From positions 1 through 64,000 of the forward strand of contig DAISIT010000006.1 in the NCBI GenBank assembly GCA_036821845.1: a stretch of 64,000 nucleotides of DNA, read 5' to 3'. The position numbers were made by a program, and so were the translations under genes. The DNA comes from JAEUMD01 sp937950105 (GTDB lineage Bacteria; Pseudomonadota; Alphaproteobacteria; Rhizobiales; Hyphomicrobiaceae). The notes under the pieces were generated by a model. It did no database searches. It worked only from the letters and a program-made list of their open reading frames with translations, and was not told where the DNA came from. Positions within the stretch are counted from its first letter, which is position 1; each line of letters opens with the position of its first letter. This document shows positions 36,540-46,946 of this stretch, piece after piece.

Positions 36540-36903
36540 GGATAGGTGATTCGCGGCAACTTTCGGCGAGGGGTGTGCGGCCGGCCCGGCGCACGCTGGC
36601 AGCGGGGTTCGTGTCCGGGTGCACCGGGCCGGCCTTAGAGCCAGCGGCAGGCCGGAGAGAGGGCGCCCGGCATGCGGCTCGGCGGCTGGAATGCGGGTGT
36701 GCGGGAGCCCCGCGGTCGTCCAGCCCGCCGCCTTCTTAGCCGCGTCGTGTTAAGGGATGATGCCGGATGTATGTCAAAGCGGGCGCCGTGCCGGGCGGTG
36801 CGTCCGCGCCGCCCATGTCGCGGCGCACGCCGCTGGAACGCGAACCGATTTTGTGGCCGTATGCGGCTCCCGGACAGCGAACTTCTTTGGCAGTGAGGAT
36901 CAT
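36540..36903. other. Intergenic between divergent unknown gene and AIM24 gene
   Basis: 364 nt without a supported gene; the open frame into the AIM24 gene extends back to 36757 but lacks family similarity. It should hold promoters for both sides. No clear palindrome. Confidence 0.45.
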
Positions 36904-37758
36904 ATGGCAGGTTTCGGCTCGGTTCCCGGCGTCCCCGTTCCCGGCGGCATGCGGCACAGGGCCGGCCCCGGCGCCGACGAGATCGATTTCGAGATCAAGG
37001 GTCACGAGATGCAGTTCGTCGAGATCGAGCTCGATCCCGGCGAGAGCGCCATCGCCGAAGCCGGTGGCATGATGTTCAAGTCGCCGATGATCCACATGGA
37101 TACGATCTTCGGTGACGGCAGCGCCAAGCCGAAGGGGCTGTTCGGCTCCATCATGGGAGCGGGCAAGCGGCTGCTGACGGGCGAGTCGCTGTTCATGACC
37201 GTGTTCACGCATCAGGGCCAGGGCAAGGCGCGCGTCGCCTTCGCCTCTCCCTATCCGGGCACCATCCTGCCGTTCCATCTCGCCGACATGGGCGGCACGC
37301 TGATCTGCCAGAAGGACGCCTTCCTGTGTGCCGCCAAGGGCGTCTCGGTCGGCATCCACTTCCAGCAGAAGATCATGACCGGCCTGTTCGGCGGCGAAGG
37401 CTTCATCATGCAGAAGCTCGAGGGTAACGGCTACGCCTTCATCCATTGCGGCGGCACGCTGGTGGAAAAGGAACTGGCCGCGGGCGAGACGCTGCACGTC
37501 GATACCGGCTGCATCGCCGCCATGATGCCGAGCGTGCAGTTCGAGATCGTGCGGGCGGGTAACATCAAGTCGATGATCTTCGGTGGCGAGGGCGTGTTCT
37601 TCGCCGAGCTGCACGGCCCCGGCAAGGTCTGGCTGCAGTCGCTGCCCTTCGCGCGCCTCGCCGGCCGCGTGCTGGCCAATGCCGGCCCGATGGGCGGCAC
37701 CGGCGAAGGCAGCATGCTCGGCGGCCTCGGCGGCATCTTCGATGGCGACAACAGCTGA
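36904..37758 (+). CDS. AIM24/TIGR00266 family protein (284 aa)
   Basis: Beta-rich protein of the AIM24 family, found in bacteria and in mitochondria, with no settled biochemical role. Family blocks: QFVEIELDPGESAIAEAGGM (about residues 37-56), GLFGSIMGAGKRLLTGESLF, LEGNGYAFIHCGGTLVEKEL and the C-terminal glycine-rich end GPMGGTGEGSMLGGLGGIF. ATG at 36904 follows GAGGA. It stands alone and is convergent with ligA across a repeat element. Confidence 0.88.
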   Translation: MAGFGSVPGVPVPGGMRHRAGPGADEIDFEIKGHEMQFVEIELDPGESAIAEAGGMMFKSPMIHMDTIFGDGSAKPKGLFGSIMGAGKRLLTGESLFMTVFTHQGQGKARVAFASPYPGTILPFHLADMGGTLICQKDAFLCAAKGVSVGIHFQQKIMTGLFGGEGFIMQKLEGNGYAFIHCGGTLVEKELAAGETLHVDTGCIAAMMPSVQFEIVRAGNIKSMIFGGEGVFFAELHGPGKVWLQSLPFARLAGRVLANAGPMGGTGEGSMLGGLGGIFDGDNS

Positions 37759-37786
37759 ACGGCGTCGCAAGGCGCCCTGTACACCA

Positions 37787-37935
37787 CGTCATCCCGACGC
37801 AGGTCGGGATCCACGTTCATGTCGGCAAGTCGAACGCCAGCGGTACATCGCTGCGGCTTGCGGCGCGCGCGTTTCCCCATATCGATCGGGTCAACCTTGG
37901 CGCTGGCGTGGGTACCGGCCTGCGCCGGCATGACG
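37787..37935. repeat. Palindrome-ended dispersed repeat between AIM24 and ligA genes
   Basis: The left end reads CGTCATCCCGACGCAGGTCG (hairpin CCCGAC...GTCGGG) and the right end ACCGGCCTGCGCCGGCATGA plus CG (hairpin CCGGC...GCCGG). The outer CGTCAT and ATGACG are inverted. This is the common Rhizobiales-type extragenic palindrome family, and the ends match those of the element at 59327-59428. Confidence 0.75.
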
Positions 37936-37952
37936 TTGGTGGATGGGGCACG

Positions 37953-40373
37953 TCACCCGATCAGCGCGATCCACTCGTCCTCGGTCAGCACCGTGACGCC
38001 GAGTTCGCGCGCCTTGTCGAGCTTGGAGCCCGCGTCCGCGCCGGCGATCACGTAGTCGGTCTTCTTCGATACCGAGCCCGCCACCTTGGCGCCGAGCCGT
38101 TCCGCCTGCGCCTTGGCCTCGTTGCGCGTCAGCTTTTCGAGCGAGCCGGTGAACACCACCGTCTTGCCGGTGACGGGTGACGCCGTCGCCTGCGCCTCGA
38201 GCGGCTGCGGCGTGACGTGCGCGAGCAGCGCATCCACGGCCTCGACGTTGTGCGGCTCGGCGAAGAAGTCGAGCAGCGAATCCGTCGCCACCTCGCCGAT
38301 GCCGTTGAGGCTCGCGAACTCGCGATAGGCTTCGCCCGGCATCTGCTGCGCCGCCCGCGCCGCCGTCTCCTTAAGTTGCGACACGTCGTAGAAGGCGCGC
38401 GACAGCGCCTCCGCCGTGCTGGCGCGCACACCCTTGATGCCCTTCACCAGCGCTTCGAACGACGCGGGCGCTGTATCGAACAGGCCGCCACCAGGCTGCG
38501 ATGTCGCGACATGGCGCATGATCTGCTCGGCCGTCTTTGGCCCTACACCGGGAATCGAGATCATGCGGCGATAGTCGGGACCGGGACGCGCTTCGGCCGC
38601 CCCCGCGAGGGCCGCGCGCAACGCCTCGAAGCTGACCCACGCGCGGGCGAGATCGCGCGCCGTCGTCTCGCCGACGTGGCGGATGCCGAGCGCGAAAATG
38701 AAGCGGTCGAGGCCGATCGTGCGGCGCGCTGCGATGGAGCGGAACAGGTTGTCGACGGACTTGGCGCCGAAGCCCTTGCGCTTCTCCAGACGCTCGGCTT
38801 CGGGCAGCGCGGCGTTGCGCGCCTGAAGCGTGAAGATGTCGGCGGGGCGGCGGATCAACCCTTCGGAAAAGAACAGCTCGATCTTCTCGCCACCGAGCCC
38901 CTCGATGTCGAAGGCGTTGCGCGAGACGAAGTGCTTCAGCCGCTCCTTGGCCTGCGCCGGGCAGACGAGACCGCCGGTGCAGCGGCGCACGGCGTAGGCA
39001 TCGGCGCCCTTCTCCTCGACAATCTCCGCATCGCCAGCGTCACCCGCCTTGTCTGCCTTGTCGTCGACATCGCCACGCACCGCCACGCTGCCACACACCG
39101 GGCAGTGCGTCGGGAACACGTAGCGCGCGCGGTGCCCATGTTTGCCGTCGTCGACGATACGCACCACCTGCGGGATCACGTCGCCTGCGCGCTGCACGAC
39201 CACCGTGTCGCCGACGCGGATGTCCTTCCTCGCGATCTCGTCCTCGTTGTGCAGCGTCGCGTTGGAGACGACGACACCACCGACCGTCACCGGCTTCAGC
39301 TTGGCGACAGGTGTGAGCGAGCCCGTGCGCCCGACCTGGATGTCGATCGCTTCGAGCACCGTCGTCGCCTGCTCGGCCGGAAACTTGTGGGCGATGGCCC
39401 AGCGCGGCGCCCTGGAAACGAAACCGAGCCGCTCCTGCAGATCGAGGCGGTCGACCTTGTAGACGATACCGTCGATGTCGTAGCCAAGCGTTGCGCGCTT
39501 GCTGCCCATGTTGCGATAGTAGGCGAGCAGTTCGGCCTCGCTCTCGCACACCTGCATCAGCGGATTGACCGGCAGGCCCCAGCGCGCGAACGCGGCGATC
39601 ACGCCCGATTGGGTGTCCGCCGGCAGGCTCGACGCCTCGCCCCACGTGTAGGCGAAGAACCCGAGCGGGCGCGATGCCGTGATGCTGGCGTCGAGCTGAC
39701 GCAAGGAACCTGCTGCCGCATTCCTCGGATTGGCGAACACCTTGCCGCCGGCCTTCTCCTGTGCGGCATTGAGCGCGGCGAAGTCGGCGTGGCTCAGGTA
39801 GATCTCGCCGCGCACGTCGATGGTATCCGGCACATCACGCCCCTTGAGCGCGTGCGGGATGGCGCGGATCGTCCTGACGTTCGCGGTAACATTCTCGCCT
39901 TCGGCACCGTCCCCGCGCGTCGCCGCCTCGACCAGTTGGCCGCGCTCGTAGCGCAGCGAGATCGACAGCCCGTCGATCTTCGGCTCCGCGGTGATGACGA
40001 GGTCCGCGCCGGCGCCGAGATTGAGGAAGCGGCGCACGCGGGCGACGAACTCGCTCACGTCTTCATCGCTGAAGGCATTGCCGAGCGACAGCATCGGCAC
40101 GCGATGGCGCACCTTGCCGAACGTCTCGACCGGTGCCGCGCCAACGCGCCGGCTCGGGCTGTCGTCGCGGATCAGATCGGGAAAGCGCGCTTCGATCGCG
40201 GCATTGCGCGCCCGCAGCGCGTCGTAGGCCGCGTCGGTGATCTCGGGTGCGTCGTGGCGATAATAGAGCGCGTCGTGATGCGCGATCTCGGCCGCGAGGC
40301 GCGTCAGCTCTTGTGCGGCTTGCCGCTCGGTCAGGTCCTCGACGGCGATGTCGTGAGTGGCTTTCGCGGCCAT
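37953..40373 (-). CDS. ligA: NAD-dependent DNA ligase LigA (806 aa, extended)
   Basis: Seals nicks in replication and repair. Domain Ia with the YYRHDAPEITDAAYDAL NMN-binding segment is followed by the adenylation site EPKIDG (K132). Then come the OB fold, the zinc finger with C424, C427, C465 and C471, helix-hairpin-helix repeats (FASLNGIGEVATDSLLDFF) and a C-terminal BRCT domain (about 725-806). The length exceeds the E. coli enzyme (671) and typical alphaproteobacterial forms (about 700-720). One insertion is an acidic loop between the zinc-finger Cys pairs (DVDDKADKAGDAGDAEIVEE); others are in the helix-hairpin-helix part. It is the last gene of the dcw-lpxC-bamD series, 46 nt after the Mpo1-like gene. 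Confidence 0.97.
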   Translation of the reverse strand: MAAKATHDIAVEDLTERQAAQELTRLAAEIAHHDALYYRHDAPEITDAAYDALRARNAAIEARFPDLIRDDSPSRRVGAAPVETFGKVRHRVPMLSLGNAFSDEDVSEFVARVRRFLNLGAGADLVITAEPKIDGLSISLRYERGQLVEAATRGDGAEGENVTANVRTIRAIPHALKGRDVPDTIDVRGEIYLSHADFAALNAAQEKAGGKVFANPRNAAAGSLRQLDASITASRPLGFFAYTWGEASSLPADTQSGVIAAFARWGLPVNPLMQVCESEAELLAYYRNMGSKRATLGYDIDGIVYKVDRLDLQERLGFVSRAPRWAIAHKFPAEQATTVLEAIDIQVGRTGSLTPVAKLKPVTVGGVVVSNATLHNEDEIARKDIRVGDTVVVQRAGDVIPQVVRIVDDGKHGHRARYVFPTHCPVCGSVAVRGDVDDKADKAGDAGDAEIVEEKGADAYAVRRCTGGLVCPAQAKERLKHFVSRNAFDIEGLGGEKIELFFSEGLIRRPADIFTLQARNAALPEAERLEKRKGFGAKSVDNLFRSIAARRTIGLDRFIFALGIRHVGETTARDLARAWVSFEALRAALAGAAEARPGPDYRRMISIPGVGPKTAEQIMRHVATSQPGGGLFDTAPASFEALVKGIKGVRASTAEALSRAFYDVSQLKETAARAAQQMPGEAYREFASLNGIGEVATDSLLDFFAEPHNVEAVDALLAHVTPQPLEAQATASPVTGKTVVFTGSLEKLTRNEAKAQAERLGAKVAGSVSKKTDYVIAGADAGSKLDKARELGVTVLTEDEWIALIG

Positions 40374-40419
40374 GCGCTCTCCGAGTTGCGGCCTCCGGAT
40401 CGGATCCGGTGCTCGCCCC

Positions 40420-40944
40420 TCAGTAACCGATGCGCAGCAGGTTGAGAACGTGGCGGAGGTAGGCAGCCGGCGCCATGAACAGGTCGATGGCGATCTCGCT
40501 CATGCGGCGCGGGCGGCCCTCGATGCGGTCGCCGATCATGCCGGCGATCCAACTCAGCGTGAAAATGGCGATCGCCGGCTGCCACAGCGGCAGCGCGCCG
40601 TAGCTCTGGTAAGCCCACGAGATGGCGATACAGACCGCCGCAAAGACCGCCAGCGCCAGCCCGACGCGCAGCGACAGTAGGGCATAGACGACCGCGCCGG
40701 AGATGCTGGCGAGCACCGCCCAATCGATGCCGAGCGTCTCGAACAGCGCCGGAACCGGCAGCGAGACGAGCATGGCGATACCCGCCCACACCGACAGCGG
40801 CACCGCGATCCACTGGATCAGCCGGTTTAGGAACGTGGCGTGGCGCTTGTCGTAGACGAGGAAAAGCTGGTCGACGAGGCGGTTCCAGTCCACGGCCGGA
40901 GGCTTCTCACGGCTCTTGTCTTGAGGCTGGGTGGCGGCAACCAT
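40420..40944 (-). CDS. Mpo1-like/DUF962 membrane protein (174 aa)
   Basis: Membrane protein with four or five hydrophobic spans. Its opening DQLFLVYDKRHATFLNRLIQWIAVP resembles the Mpo1 (2-hydroxy fatty acid dioxygenase)/DUF962 family, including the HATFLNRLIQ helix with an iron-ligand-type histidine. Members also have LWQPAIAIFTLSWIAGMIGD-like segments. Start at 40944 has a textbook ribosome-binding site (AAGGAG, 8 nt upstream); the frame stays open to 41019. It occupies the position between bamD and ligA where recN usually sits in Hyphomicrobiales. Confidence 0.75.
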   Translation of the reverse strand: MVAATQPQDKSREKPPAVDWNRLVDQLFLVYDKRHATFLNRLIQWIAVPLSVWAGIAMLVSLPVPALFETLGIDWAVLASISGAVVYALLSLRVGLALAVFAAVCIAISWAYQSYGALPLWQPAIAIFTLSWIAGMIGDRIEGRPRRMSEIAIDLFMAPAAYLRHVLNLLRIGY

Positions 40945-41270
40945 GGCTTTGGCTCCTTGCTGGTCGGCAGGGGCGATCACTTCCGTTATTTTGTGCACTG
41001 CGTCATTGCGCCAGCGCAACCGTAAACGACCCGCCCCGCAAGTCAGTTATGCATGAGCTGCATCAGTTCACACGCTCAGGCCCCACCCCAACGAAACGAC
41101 GTGCCAAACAGTGCCTTATCCGGGCCGACGACTACGGCACGAGAGACAAACTTGCCCCGCTCCGGACCAGCCGCCCGCCGTCGAAAGCCCCTTCCCTTCG
41201 GTGGTGAGCGGAAAGTTTCTGAATATTGCAGCGCGAAATTCGTCAAGCCGTCATTGAACGGCAGACAAGA
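40945..41270. other. Intergenic, bamD to Mpo1-like gene
   Basis: 326 nt with no supported gene and no recognisable recN remnant in any frame by eye. It may contain the promoter of the Mpo1-like gene. The AT-richer stretch at 41205-41270 directly follows the bamD stop. Confidence 0.5.
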
Positions 41271-42131
41271 TCAGGTCGGGCCGCCGAGCGACAGCTTCGG
41301 CACGGCCTTCCAGGCCTTCGACAGCCACGAGTCGCTGTTCTCGCGGGGGGCGAGGCCGTCGGACTGCAGCAGCGCGTAGGAATCCTTGTACCAGCGCGAG
41401 TTCGGGAAGTTGTGGCCCAAGACCGCGGCAGCCGTCTGTGCCTCTTCCTTGATGCCGAGCGCCATATAGCACTCCACCAGTCGCGCCAGCGCCTCTTCGA
41501 CGTGGTTGGTCGTCTGGTACTCGCTCGCCACCGTCTTGAAGCGGTTGATGGCGGCCACGTAGTTGTGGCCCTTCTGGTAATAGCGGCCGACCTCCATCTC
41601 GGAGGCCGCCAGCGTATCCTCGGCGATGCGCATGCGGTTGTCCGCCTTGTGCGCGTACTCGCTGTCCGGATAGCGGGTCTTGAGCTTCTTCAGCTCGGCC
41701 AGCGCCTTCTTGGTCGACGACTGGTCACGGTTCGGCTGGCCCATCTCGTCGAAATACGCGGAGGCGATGATGTGGTGCGCGAACGCGGCTTCCTTGGTGC
41801 CGGGATGCATGGTCGTGTAGCGCTCGGCCGAAGCGATCGCCTCCGGCAGCTTGCCCGCCTTGTAATAGGAATAGGCGGACATCACGATGGCGCGGCGCGC
41901 TTCCTGCGAGTACGGGTGATCGCGGTCGAGATCCTCGAATTTCTTGGCGGCGGCCTCGTACTTGCCCTTGCTGAGCAGACGGTCCGCCGTCTCGTACATT
42001 TTCGCCGGGGGATCGGGGTTGAGTGCCGCCGTCACGTCACTGGACGAACCGGCGCAACCCTGCAGACCGGCCATCGCGCCAAGCAACGCCACGGCCGCGA
42101 GCCGCCTCATCGCCGATGCTGTCATGCGCAT
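41271..42131 (-). CDS. bamD: Outer membrane protein assembly lipoprotein BamD
   Basis: Lipoprotein of the BAM complex that inserts beta-barrel proteins in the outer membrane, 286 aa. The lipobox is LQGC with lipidated C26. TPR-like helices follow (YETADRLLSKGKYEAAAKKF, EDLDRDHPYSQEARRAIVMS, then INRFKTVASEYQTTNHVEEA). The start at 42131 gives MRMTASAMRRLAAVALLG; the ATG at 42125 is possible. Same strand as lpxC, 382 nt downstream of it. Confidence 0.94.
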   Translation of the reverse strand: MRMTASAMRRLAAVALLGAMAGLQGCAGSSSDVTAALNPDPPAKMYETADRLLSKGKYEAAAKKFEDLDRDHPYSQEARRAIVMSAYSYYKAGKLPEAIASAERYTTMHPGTKEAAFAHHIIASAYFDEMGQPNRDQSSTKKALAELKKLKTRYPDSEYAHKADNRMRIAEDTLAASEMEVGRYYQKGHNYVAAINRFKTVASEYQTTNHVEEALARLVECYMALGIKEEAQTAAAVLGHNFPNSRWYKDSYALLQSDGLAPRENSDSWLSKAWKAVPKLSLGGPT

Positions 42132-42513
42132 GCCCGTCCACCCCGTATCCTGCGGCCTGAAGCGGGGCGCGGTCCCCAAACCGCATGTGCGCCCGCTCGG
42201 TCGCGATCCCTGTATTCGTTGCAATAGCACACGACCTTCGCGGCTGTCTTGAGCCGACACCACCCTCACCCGCAAACCTGGTGAAAGCGCCGGACAACAG
42301 ACCACGCTGGCCACGCCCCTGAGTTTCGAGCCGCCGCGACGGCCGCTTCCCAGCCTGTCCCGACAATCGGGCGTGAAAGCGGCGATCAACCGGTTCGACC
42401 GCGAACACGACGTACAGTTGCAACGACGGGCGGAGTCGCCGTCAGCGATCATCCGCCCGATCGAAATCTCTTCGAAACCGGAGAGCGGCGACCCATGTCG
42501 CCCTGCCTCCCGA
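42132..42513. other. Intergenic, lpxC to bamD
   Basis: 382 nt between two genes on the same strand. No supported gene. It should hold the bamD promoter. Open frames here lack a ribosome-binding site and recognisable product. Confidence 0.5.
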
Positions 42514-43458
42514 TTACTCGGCCAGCGCCAGGGCGCCGGCCGACAGGCCCATTTCGACCGGTGCGATTTCGCGCACACGCGGCGCCTGCACGATCGTCCA
42601 GGCCGCATCGTCGGCAAACAGGGCCTTGAGCACGTTCGAATTCAGGCGATGACCGCCGCGCACCGAGCGATAGGCACCGAGCAGCGGCAGACCGGCGAGC
42701 GCCAGATCGCCGACCGCGTCGAGCGTCTTGTGGCGCACGAACTCCTGCGGGCAGCGCAGCCCCTCGCGGTTGAGGATGCGGCCGTCACCGATGGCAACCG
42801 TGTTGTTGAGATTGGCGCCGAGCGCCAGACCGGCTTTCCAGAGGCGCTCGACGTCGGACATGAAGCCGAAGGTGCGGGCGCGGGACAGCTCGTTGCGGAA
42901 CGAAGCGGGCGTCAGCTCGAGGGCGAGGCGCTGGCGGCCGATCAGCGGGGTGTCGAAGTCGATCTCGACGTCGAGGCTGAAGCTCGAGTGCGGGGCCAGT
43001 TCGCCCCAGCAATCGCCATCCTGGACGCGGATGGGTTTCAGCACCTTGATGAATTTGCGGGGCGCGGAGAGCTCGCGGATGCCGACCTCGTCGATGGCCT
43101 CGACGAACGGCGCCGAGCTGCCGTCCATGATCGGGACTTCCTTGCTGTCGATCTCGATGAAGCAGTTGTCGATACCGAGACCGCGCAGCGCGGCGAGCAG
43201 GTGCTCTACGGTGGAGACGGTGACGCCGGAGTCGTCGCCGATGACCGTACAGAGGGTGAGGTTCTTGACGTTGCGGACATCGGCGGCGATGTCAGCGACC
43301 AATCTCGTGTTGTGGGTGACCACAAAGCGGAGCCCAGTATCGGCCTCTGCCGGATGCAGGATGACTGAGACTGGCGCTCCGCTGTGCACCCCCGTGCCTA
43401 CAAGCTCGATTTCGCGAGCAACCGTGGTCTGTCGTGCGCCGATGAAGCGATTCGACAT
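42514..43458 (-). CDS. lpxC: UDP-3-O-acyl-N-acetylglucosamine deacetylase LpxC
   Basis: Zn enzyme of the committed step of lipid A synthesis, 314 aa. Metal and catalytic residues: H86 in STVEHLLAALRGLGIDN, H243 and D247 in FVRHKTLDAVGDLALAG, and the PIMDGSSAPFV block. The ending RGGHRLNSNVLKAL contains the C-terminal catalytic histidine. Start at 43458 (MSNRFIGARQTTVAREIELV) has GAGGGA upstream; the frame is open to 43503. Next to ftsZ as in most proteobacteria. A perfect inverted repeat lies about 120 nt upstream. Confidence 0.96.
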   Translation of the reverse strand: MSNRFIGARQTTVAREIELVGTGVHSGAPVSVILHPAEADTGLRFVVTHNTRLVADIAADVRNVKNLTLCTVIGDDSGVTVSTVEHLLAALRGLGIDNCFIEIDSKEVPIMDGSSAPFVEAIDEVGIRELSAPRKFIKVLKPIRVQDGDCWGELAPHSSFSLDVEIDFDTPLIGRQRLALELTPASFRNELSRARTFGFMSDVERLWKAGLALGANLNNTVAIGDGRILNREGLRCPQEFVRHKTLDAVGDLALAGLPLLGAYRSVRGGHRLNSNVLKALFADDAAWTIVQAPRVREIAPVEMGLSAGALALAE

Positions 43459-43579
43459 GTAGCCGTCCCTCGATGTCCCTAGCGCGATCAGACCCGGCCC
43501 CACCAGGCGCTCGCGCTACCCCCGTCGACGTATTCGGCATTCCCGCAGCGCCAGCCCCTGACCGCTGCTTTCCTGCAAC

Positions 43580-43601
43580 ACGTGTCCCAATCAGGACACG
43601 T
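43580..43601. promoter_or_regulatory. Perfect inverted repeat upstream of lpxC
   Basis: ACGTGTCC and GGACACGT form 8-bp perfect arms around CAATCA. It is in the 289-nt ftsZ-lpxC gap, about 120 nt before the lpxC start. Size and form fit a dimeric repressor or activator site, or a small RNA hairpin. No regulator for it is known. Confidence 0.4.
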
Positions 43602-43747
43602 AAGGCATTGGAATACTTGTCGTCGTCGTTAACGGAGAGAACGATAGCTGCGCCGGAGTGGCGATACAAATCACGCTTTCTTACATAGTGTTACCAGTGA
43701 AACTCATGTTCGCCGGCACGCACGAAATGCGCTCGTGTGGTTTACGA

Positions 43748-45481
<1,734 letters not shown>

Positions 45482-45665
45482 GATGGTCTCGCGCTCTCCG
45501 AGGCCGGCCGGGCGCACCCGGCACCCGCACGTTCGCCAACCGCTATGTTGTCCGCATCGCCGGACGTCTCCGGGCCGCGGGCGGCAACCGCACGCATTGC
45601 TGACTGAACCGACTCTGACTGGACGGCAAACGCGGGGCGACACGGTCTTCACCGCCCCGCCCCCC

Positions 45666-46946
45666 CTACTCCAACCCGTAGCGCAACCACTGCCCGACGC
45701 GGCCGAGGTAGCTCTGCGCGAGACGGGCACGGTCACGATGCGCCGCCACCAACCCTTCACCCGCAGCCGCCGCCGCGACGAGACCGATCACGGTCGCGAA
45801 CGACGGCGCCATGAGACCCGACGGCAGTGCCGAAGCCGCATCCGGCCCTGAAACACGCACGCGACGGCCAAGCAGGTTGGCGACATGCTCGCCGAGCCCG
45901 ATCACCTGGCTGGCGCCACCTGTCAGCACCACCCGGTCACCGGCGAAATCGGCCATGCCGCTGGCATCCAGCCGCTCTCGCACCAGACCGATCAGCCCGG
46001 AGACGCGGGGGCGCAGGATTTCGGCAAGCCGCGCCTTCGTCGACTGATGCAGCGTACCGTCCGCCTCGCCGGCGAGCGGATAGGAAAACGACTCGTGCTC
46101 GTCCGACGGAGCCGGAACCAGTGTCCCATACAGGGCCTTGATTCGCTCGGCATCCGCAAGTGGCGCCTGCAACCCCCGCGCGATATCGAAGGTCATGTGG
46201 CCGCCGCCCACCGGTATGGTCTCGGCGTCGATGAAGGCGCCGTCGGCGAAGATGGCGACCGATGTGGTGCCGCTGCCGATGTCGAGCACGGTGACGCCGA
46301 GGCGGCGTTCTTCCACGCTGGTGGCGGCGAGCGCGCTGGCGTAGGGCGCGACGACGAGGCCGGCGACATCGAGATGGCAGCGCTCCACCAGCAGCAGCAG
46401 GTTGCGCACCGGCGCATCGTCGGCGGTGACGGCGTGCAGATCGGCGGTCAGGCGGTGTGCCGCGAGCCCGCGCGGATCGCCGCCGCCCGGCGCCCCGTCG
46501 AGCCGGATGGCGATGCGGTTCATGTGCACGAGCATGCGGCCGTCGCGCTCGGCGTAGGCGCGCCCACCCTCGAGCACGCGCGCCACGTCCTCGTCGCCGA
46601 CCACGCCCGTTGCGACATCGGCATTGGCGGCGAACACTTCCGAGCGCAGCCGCCCGCAGGCGACCGAGACGTAGACCTCCCCCAGCGTGACGCCGGCCAT
46701 CTGTTCGGCCTGATCGACGGCGGCGCGCACCGCCACCTCGGCCTCTTCGAGATCGGTGATGACACCGGCCTTGAGCCCGCGCGAACGCTGGTGGCCGATG
46801 CCGAGCACGCGGAACGGTGTGCGCATGCCGGGCAGGATCGACGGCCCGCGGGGATCCAGTGCGACGATCAGGCAGGCGACCTTGGAGGTGCCGATGTCGA
46901 GCAGGCCGAGGATGCGCGGTGCACTCGTGCGCGAGGGGATGATCAT
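45666..46946 (-). CDS. ftsA: Cell division protein FtsA
   Basis: Actin-like ATPase that anchors FtsZ to the membrane, 426 aa. Phosphate-1 loop ILGLLDIGTSKVACLI (about residues 12-27), the 1C domain, phosphate-2 LDIGSGTTSVAIF, and the adenosine motif VVLTGGASQVIGL. The C-terminal amphipathic membrane helix is GRVGQWLRYGLE. Its ATG overlaps the ftsQ stop by 4 nt, so the two are translationally coupled. Confidence 0.97.
   Translation of the reverse strand: MIIPSRTSAPRILGLLDIGTSKVACLIVALDPRGPSILPGMRTPFRVLGIGHQRSRGLKAGVITDLEEAEVAVRAAVDQAEQMAGVTLGEVYVSVACGRLRSEVFAANADVATGVVGDEDVARVLEGGRAYAERDGRMLVHMNRIAIRLDGAPGGGDPRGLAAHRLTADLHAVTADDAPVRNLLLLVERCHLDVAGLVVAPYASALAATSVEERRLGVTVLDIGSGTTSVAIFADGAFIDAETIPVGGGHMTFDIARGLQAPLADAERIKALYGTLVPAPSDEHESFSYPLAGEADGTLHQSTKARLAEILRPRVSGLIGLVRERLDASGMADFAGDRVVLTGGASQVIGLGEHVANLLGRRVRVSGPDAASALPSGLMAPSFATVIGLVAAAAAGEGLVAAHRDRARLAQSYLGRVGQWLRYGLE

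Noticed and set aside
38217..40445. A 742-codon open frame opposite ligA
   Set aside because: Shadow frame; no motifs, while ligA on the other strand has every domain.
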